DNA from: an uncultured Porphyromonas sp.
Lineage (GTDB): Bacteria > Bacteroidota > Bacteroidia > Bacteroidales > Porphyromonadaceae
Direction of reading: 5' to 3'
NCBI RefSeq assembly: GCF_947254915.1
Contig: NZ_CAMYEZ010000042.1
Span: 1-15,399, forward strand
DNA: 15,399 nucleotides
Shown: piece by piece, positions 15,183 to 15,399 of the stretch
Layout of the letters: every line of letters starts with the position of its first letter
Position numbering within the stretch: the first letter of the stretch is position 1
Position numbers and translations under genes: made by a program
Notes under the pieces: model-generated
The model's input: only the letters and a program-made list of their open reading frames with translations
The model's database searches: none
Told to the model about the DNA's origin: nothing

Positions 15183-15205
15183 TAGCTACAGTAGCTACAA
15201 AGGTA
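15183..15205 (-). promoter_or_regulatory. purH promoter -7 element with adjoining palindrome
   Basis: TACCTTTG on the minus strand (15205-15198) matches the Bacteroidota -7 consensus TAnnTTTG exactly. No clear -33 TTTG is seen at the right distance; TTTT at 15224-15221 is the nearest. Immediately downstream, TAGCTAC-A-GTAGCTA (15183-15197) is a 15-nt palindrome with a single central base, where transcription should begin. That is a typical place for a repressor site. The leader to the ATG at 15107 would be about 80-85 nt. Confidence 0.5.
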
Positions 15206-15207
15206 GT

Positions 15208-15399
15208 AAAAAGAGCCGATAAAAGAGCCCTTTTCCCGACACTTTGTAGAGCAGAAGAGGAGGTAGAGGTTAGAAGTTAGAGCGAGATGGGTAGCGAAAC
15301 GTAGGGACGCACGATCTGTGCGTCCGTCCCCGTTAAAGCCATGGCGCTGTAACCTTTGATACAACGGACGCACAGATCGTGCGTCCCTACAAAGGGCTA
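15208..15399. other. Intergenic region upstream of the purH promoter
   Basis: I see no gene in the last 190 nt. The only structure is the nested inverted repeat at 15301-15390. The region between 15208 and 15300 holds nothing I can name. Any gene to the right starts beyond the window. Confidence 0.6.
15301..15390. repeat. Nested inverted-repeat element with 27-nt perfect arms
   Basis: The arm at 15301-15327 is the exact reverse complement of 15364-15390, with a 36-nt spacer. Each arm is itself a hairpin: GGACGCAC and GTGCGTCC (8 bp) around the 5-nt loop GATCT, or AGATC in the other arm. The spacer contains GCCATGGC (15338-15345) flanked by GTTA (15332-15335) and TAAC (15350-15353), so it is palindromic too. 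No coding capacity. It resembles paired REP/BIME-like or MITE-like intergenic repeats. From memory, GTAGGGACGCAC...GTGCGTCC repeats are common in Bacteroidota, but this needs a search. Confidence 0.8.

Noticed and set aside
15104..15373. 89-codon minus-strand frame over the purH leader
   Set aside because: It runs through the promoter element, the leader hairpin and part of the inverted repeat, overlaps the purH start in another frame, and resembles no protein I know.

Overview
The window looks like ordinary chromosome of a Bacteroidota bacterium, most likely a Porphyromonas. Three things point there: two proteins end in a type A C-terminal sorting domain of the type IX secretion system (T9SS), the gene order purH-mreB-mreC-mreD-mrdA-rodA is one I know from Bacteroidota, and the two best promoter candidates are the Bacteroidota -7 element TAnnTTTG (as TACCTTTG) with no strong Shine-Dalgarno sites. 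I could not run a search. The species (P. asaccharolytica/uenonis group) is only a guess.

Layout. At the left edge one plus-strand gene (51-1109) encodes an exported protein of unknown function with an internal duplication. It converges on a minus-strand block across a 242-nt gap that holds a strong bidirectional terminator hairpin (1234-1293). The first minus-strand block, read from right to left, is a T9SS-exported trypsin-like serine endopeptidase (7375-4997), the two subunits of a class I [4Fe-4S] fumarate hydratase (4957-4115 and 4103-3546), and a T9SS-exported leucine-rich-repeat protein built of two similar halves (3499-1352). The gaps are 39, 11 and 46 nt and no terminator is visible between them.

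A gap of about 390 nt (7376-7767) follows. It holds a textbook Rho-independent terminator for the next operon, three imperfect 20-22-nt tandem repeats, two small palindromes and a promoter candidate for the protease. The second minus-strand block, again from right to left, is purH (15107-13590), mreB, mreC, mreD, mrdA and rodA (ending at 7768). Gaps run from a 4-nt overlap to 42 nt, so this looks like one operon. PurH makes IMP, the last step of purine synthesis. MreBCD, PBP2 and RodA form the elongasome, which inserts peptidoglycan along the side wall.

Upstream of purH lie a -7 element, a 15-nt palindrome at the expected transcription start, an 11-bp leader hairpin and, at the right edge, a 90-nt element with 27-nt perfect inverted arms that each fold into a hairpin. 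I see no RNA genes, CRISPR array, transposase, phage gene or defence system. The less ordinary items are the duplicated secreted protein, the inverted-repeat element, the purH leader, and fumarase genes sitting between two secreted-protein genes.
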